NCBI GenBank assembly: GCA_937889485.1
Contig: CALAPG010000384.1
Coordinates: forward strand, 1-8,796
Length of the DNA stretch: 8,796 bases
DNA from: an uncultured Moraxella sp.
GTDB lineage: Bacteria > Pseudomonadota > Gammaproteobacteria > Pseudomonadales > Moraxellaceae
Direction: 5' to 3'
Within the stretch, counting starts at the first letter, position 1; each line of letters starts with the position of its first letter. Below the pieces are notes generated by a model. It was not told the DNA's origin. It searched no databases and saw only the letters and a list, made by a program, of their open reading frames with translations. This document shows positions 7,202-8,796 of this stretch, one piece after another. The translations under genes were made by a program, and so were the position numbers.

Positions 7202-7250
7202 CCATTTTTATAAAATGCACCTGCAAAATGCGGGGTAGCCATTTTATAAA
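7202..7250. repeat. Two related CCATTTT(T)ATAAA boxes
   Basis: CATTTT (7203-7208) and AAAATG (7212-7217) form a six-pair inverted repeat with a three-base centre. A second copy of the left half, CCATTTTATAAA, lies at 7239-7250, 37 bases away. The second copy contains TATAAA and could overlap a -10 box for the rightward gene. The composition is AT-rich, so coincidence remains possible. Confidence 0.4.
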
Positions 7251-7318
7251 CGTAGCGTAACTTAACTGGGCGCTGGTGCAAAATTGTAAAAAAGAATGAT
7301 GATATGCAAATAAATCAT

Positions 7319-7356
7319 CCAACGTAGGTTACCTACTCGCTAACCTGCGACGTTGG
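7319..7356 (+). promoter_or_regulatory. Long hairpin before the DUF1615 gene start
   Basis: CCAACGT (7319-7325) pairs with ACGTTGG (7350-7356), and AGGTTA (7326-7331) with TAACCT (7341-7346). This gives 13 perfect pairs interrupted only by a three-base GCG bulge (7347-7349), with a nine-base loop. A competing perfect inverted repeat, GTAGGT-T-ACCTAC (7324-7336), uses part of the same left arm. No T-run follows, so it is not an ordinary terminator. The stem ends 12 bases before the AGGTGA ribosome binding site (7369-7374), which fits a leader RNA structure, or a DNA operator. Confidence 0.65.
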
Positions 7357-7379
7357 CAAGTCAATGATAGGTGAATTTG

Positions 7380-8597
7380 ATGAAATTACCCGTGCGCTCT
7401 GGTGCAGTAGCCGCTCAATGCCTGCCCAATTTTACCATGTCGATACCCAAAAGCCTTAAAAAGTTTGGTATTGTATTTGCAACTTTGCCGCTTAGCGCTT
7501 GCAATTACTTGGAAGCGCCGCCTGCCACTGCCGCCCTAAGCATGGCACAAATTGACCAACTTATACCCAAACGGGTGCCCCAATCGCAAAGTTTTGCCAA
7601 AGATATCAGCGCCATCTTTGACACCCTAAAAATTGACAAAACGCCCCAAAATATCTGCACCACCATTGCCATTATTGACCAAGAATCCAACTTCAATGCC
7701 AACCCACCCGTGGCAAACCTAGGCGCCTCTAGCCTCAAAGCCCTTAATAATGAACTAGAAGAAAAACTAGGTAGCACGTTAGCGCCCTACTTTCGCAACA
7801 TGCTAAAAAATGAGCCCACCCCAGACAATAGCTTTGAAAAACAAATAGCCAAGGTCAAAACCGAACAGGCGCTTGATGACATTTATCATGAGATGTTTAC
7901 TTATTTCACCCAAAAATACTATGCCAGCAATATCACCAACGTCAGCAAACTGATAGGCGGCGATATCGAAGAACGCCTAGATCCCATCACCACGCTAGGC
8001 TCCATGCAGGTGCAAGTCAGCTACGCGCGCGATAACCAGCGCATGAACGGCAACAACCTTGAGCTAAGAAAAGACTTGTACAGCCAATATGGCGGCTTAT
8101 ATTATGGCATTCATCGGCTTATGCGCTATGCTGCCGATTATCCAGAACCCTTGTACCGTTTTGCAGACTACAACTCAGGGATGTATTCTAGCCGTAATGC
8201 CGCCTTTCAAAAAATGCTACACGAGCTTGCCAAAACAAAAATAGACTACGACGGCGACTTATTAGTCTATGAAAAAGGCAATAAAATCAGCAGCAAGCCC
8301 AGCCAAAGTGAACAAGCACTCAACCAGTTACTTGCCCAAGGAACCATCGCCCTAAGCGCGCGTCAAATTCGTAATGACCTTGCCAAAGAAAAAAGCCAAA
8401 AATTTGAAGACACCGAAACCTATCGCACCATCGGCAGTTTGTACCAAATGAAAACAGGCAAAAAACCGCTCAAAGCCATCATGCCGCAAGTAGTGATTTC
8501 GGGGGCAAAACTCAGCCGAGACTACCACACCCAATGGTATGCTGACAAAGTCAACGCGCGTTATTTGGCATGTCTTAACAAAGCCAAACGGTATTAA
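7380..8597 (+). CDS. DUF1615-family lipoprotein, lytic-transglycosylase-like motifs
   Basis: Predicted envelope lipoprotein of the DUF1615 type, recognised by GGLYYGI (238-244), RFADYNSG (260-267) and SSRNAAFQ; its function is not established. An n-region with lysines, the hydrophobic FGIVFATLPL and the lipobox LSAC (Cys 41) predict lipid attachment. QESNF (101-105), GSMQV (207-211) and DYNSG (263-267) occur in the same order as the ES, G-MQ and YN-G motifs of goose-lysozyme/Slt-type transglycosylases, so E102 could be a catalytic acid; this is inference. Start choice: AGGTGA (7369-7374) is five bases before the ATG at 7380 and covers the upstream GTG at 7371. An internal ATG at 7437 would give a more usual 22-residue signal peptide but has no ribosome binding site. 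From 7380 the product has 405 residues. It stands alone on the plus strand between relA and rlmD. Confidence 0.88.
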   Translation: MKLPVRSGAVAAQCLPNFTMSIPKSLKKFGIVFATLPLSACNYLEAPPATAALSMAQIDQLIPKRVPQSQSFAKDISAIFDTLKIDKTPQNICTTIAIIDQESNFNANPPVANLGASSLKALNNELEEKLGSTLAPYFRNMLKNEPTPDNSFEKQIAKVKTEQALDDIYHEMFTYFTQKYYASNITNVSKLIGGDIEERLDPITTLGSMQVQVSYARDNQRMNGNNLELRKDLYSQYGGLYYGIHRLMRYAADYPEPLYRFADYNSGMYSSRNAAFQKMLHELAKTKIDYDGDLLVYEKGNKISSKPSQSEQALNQLLAQGTIALSARQIRNDLAKEKSQKFEDTETYRTIGSLYQMKTGKKPLKAIMPQVVISGAKLSRDYHTQWYADKVNARYLACLNKAKRY

Positions 8598-8603
8598 GTC
8601 ACA

Positions 8604-8625
8604 CCCACAGGTGACACCTTGTGGG
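8604..8625. repeat. Inverted repeat just after the DUF1615 gene stop
   Basis: CCCACA (8604-8609) pairs with TGTGGG (8620-8625), extended by GGT/ACC with a one-base bulge and a three-base loop. There is no T-run. Its last three bases are also the first three of the next stem (8623-8631), so the two hairpins exclude each other. Confidence 0.6.
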
Positions 8626-8690
8626 CGCTAGACCCTGCCACCCAGTCGCCTAGCCTAGCGCCCATCATGATTTGGGCGATTAAATTTTTT
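8623..8690 (+). terminator. Terminator region between the converging DUF1615 and rlmD genes
   Basis: GGGCGCTAG (8623-8631) pairs perfectly with CTAGCGCCC (8655-8663) over a 23-base loop. A second hairpin, CGCCCA (8659-8664) with TGGGCG (8673-8678), is followed by ATTAAATTTTTT and looks most like a rho-independent terminator for the plus strand. The two stems share 8659-8663. The T-run overlaps the last codons of rlmD on the other strand, so rightward transcription would stop only as it enters the rlmD 3' end. Confidence 0.6.
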
Positions 8691-8796
8691 CAAATCTAGC
8701 GATACTTTCCACATGACCCGTATGGCAAAACATGTCCATCACCCCTGCATGGGTAAGCTTATAGCCTTTTTCTAGCAGCACCGCGGTATCACGCGC
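8680..8796 (-). CDS. rlmD: 23S rRNA (uracil-5-)-methyltransferase RlmD, C-terminal fragment
   Basis: Only the last 38 codons lie in the window; the gene continues past its right edge. The fragment starts [14 protein letters not shown] and contains [17 protein letters not shown], the C-terminal signature of the TrmA/RlmC/RlmD family of SAM-dependent uracil-C5 methyltransferases (MFPHTGHLE in E. coli RlmD, as I recall it). The Glu in GHVE corresponds to the family's general base. GH-E-S wording favours RlmD (23S U1939) over TrmA (YTHHMEC) and RlmC (HTAHYE). A Cys replaces the usual Pro in MFPHT. It ends in TAA at 8680-8682 and converges on the DUF1615 gene. RlmD lying near relA agrees with gene order in E. 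coli and Pseudomonas. The paralogue assignment rests on a short fragment. Confidence 0.8.
   Translation of the reverse strand, partial: ARDTAVLLEKGYKLTHAGVMDMFCHTGHVESIARFEKI

Larger units (their letters stand above)
6985..7379. other. Divergent intergenic region relA / DUF1615 gene
   Basis: This 395-base region separates two genes that point away from each other and must hold both promoters. No gene is credible in it: the only sizeable frame (7125-7322, minus) lacks a recognisable product or ribosome binding site. Structures present are a 14-bp tandem duplication (6993-7020), an AT-rich palindrome (7075-7099), a pair of related CCATTTT(T)ATAAA boxes (7202-7250), GATGAT/ATCATC (7298-7303 and 7314-7319), and a strong hairpin (7319-7356). 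TATAAA at 7245-7250 could be a -10 box for the rightward gene, but no good -35 accompanies it. No relA promoter pair with standard spacing was found. Confidence 0.6.

Noticed and set aside
7125..7322. A 65-residue minus-strand frame in the divergent spacer with a hydrophobic core
   Set aside because: It has no ribosome binding site that I can see and no recognisable family, lies in AT-rich DNA full of inverted repeats, and would occupy the promoter region of both flanking genes.

Overview
The window reads as chromosomal housekeeping DNA from a gammaproteobacterium, most likely of the Moraxellaceae (Moraxella/Psychrobacter type). This is inferred from the moderate GC content, from protein wording closest to my memory of Acinetobacter/Moraxella/Pseudomonas homologues, and from rlmD lying near relA, a pairing known in many gammaproteobacteria. 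I could not test the species by search. There is no phage, insertion sequence, CRISPR array, tRNA or rRNA. I see no convincing new multi-gene system; the oddities are local.

Layout. Bases 1-32 are not biological: they match the Illumina TruSeq read-2 adapter, so the record starts at a contig end. Native DNA begins at 33 inside ppk2 (polyphosphate kinase 2, +), cut just after where its P-loop should be. A clear intrinsic terminator follows, then a promoter with a perfect TATAAT and hemL (+), which makes 5-aminolevulinate for heme. A 213-base spacer holding a three-copy 16-bp repeat leads to an rluA-type pseudouridine synthase (+). This converges on a block of minus-strand genes: relA, mutM directly behind it (the relA stop lies inside the mutM ribosome binding site), and after a 103-base gap a small secreted protein of unknown function.

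A 395-base divergent spacer (6985-7379) separates relA from a plus-strand DUF1615-type lipoprotein gene. It carries a 14-bp tandem duplication in the relA leader, several AT-rich inverted repeats, and a 13-bp-stem hairpin just before the lipoprotein start. The lipoprotein gene ends in a hairpin-rich terminator and converges on the last 38 codons of rlmD (-), which is cut by the window end.

How the genes relate. RelA (stringent-response ppGpp synthetase) and PPK2 (polyphosphate/nucleotide interconversion) both belong to nucleotide-based stress physiology, but they are in separate transcription units. MutM repairs oxidised guanine and is probably co-translated with relA. RluA and RlmD modify ribosomal RNA. 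The lipoprotein has a motif series resembling lytic transglycosylases and sits between rlmD and relA, genes that are close together in many relatives.
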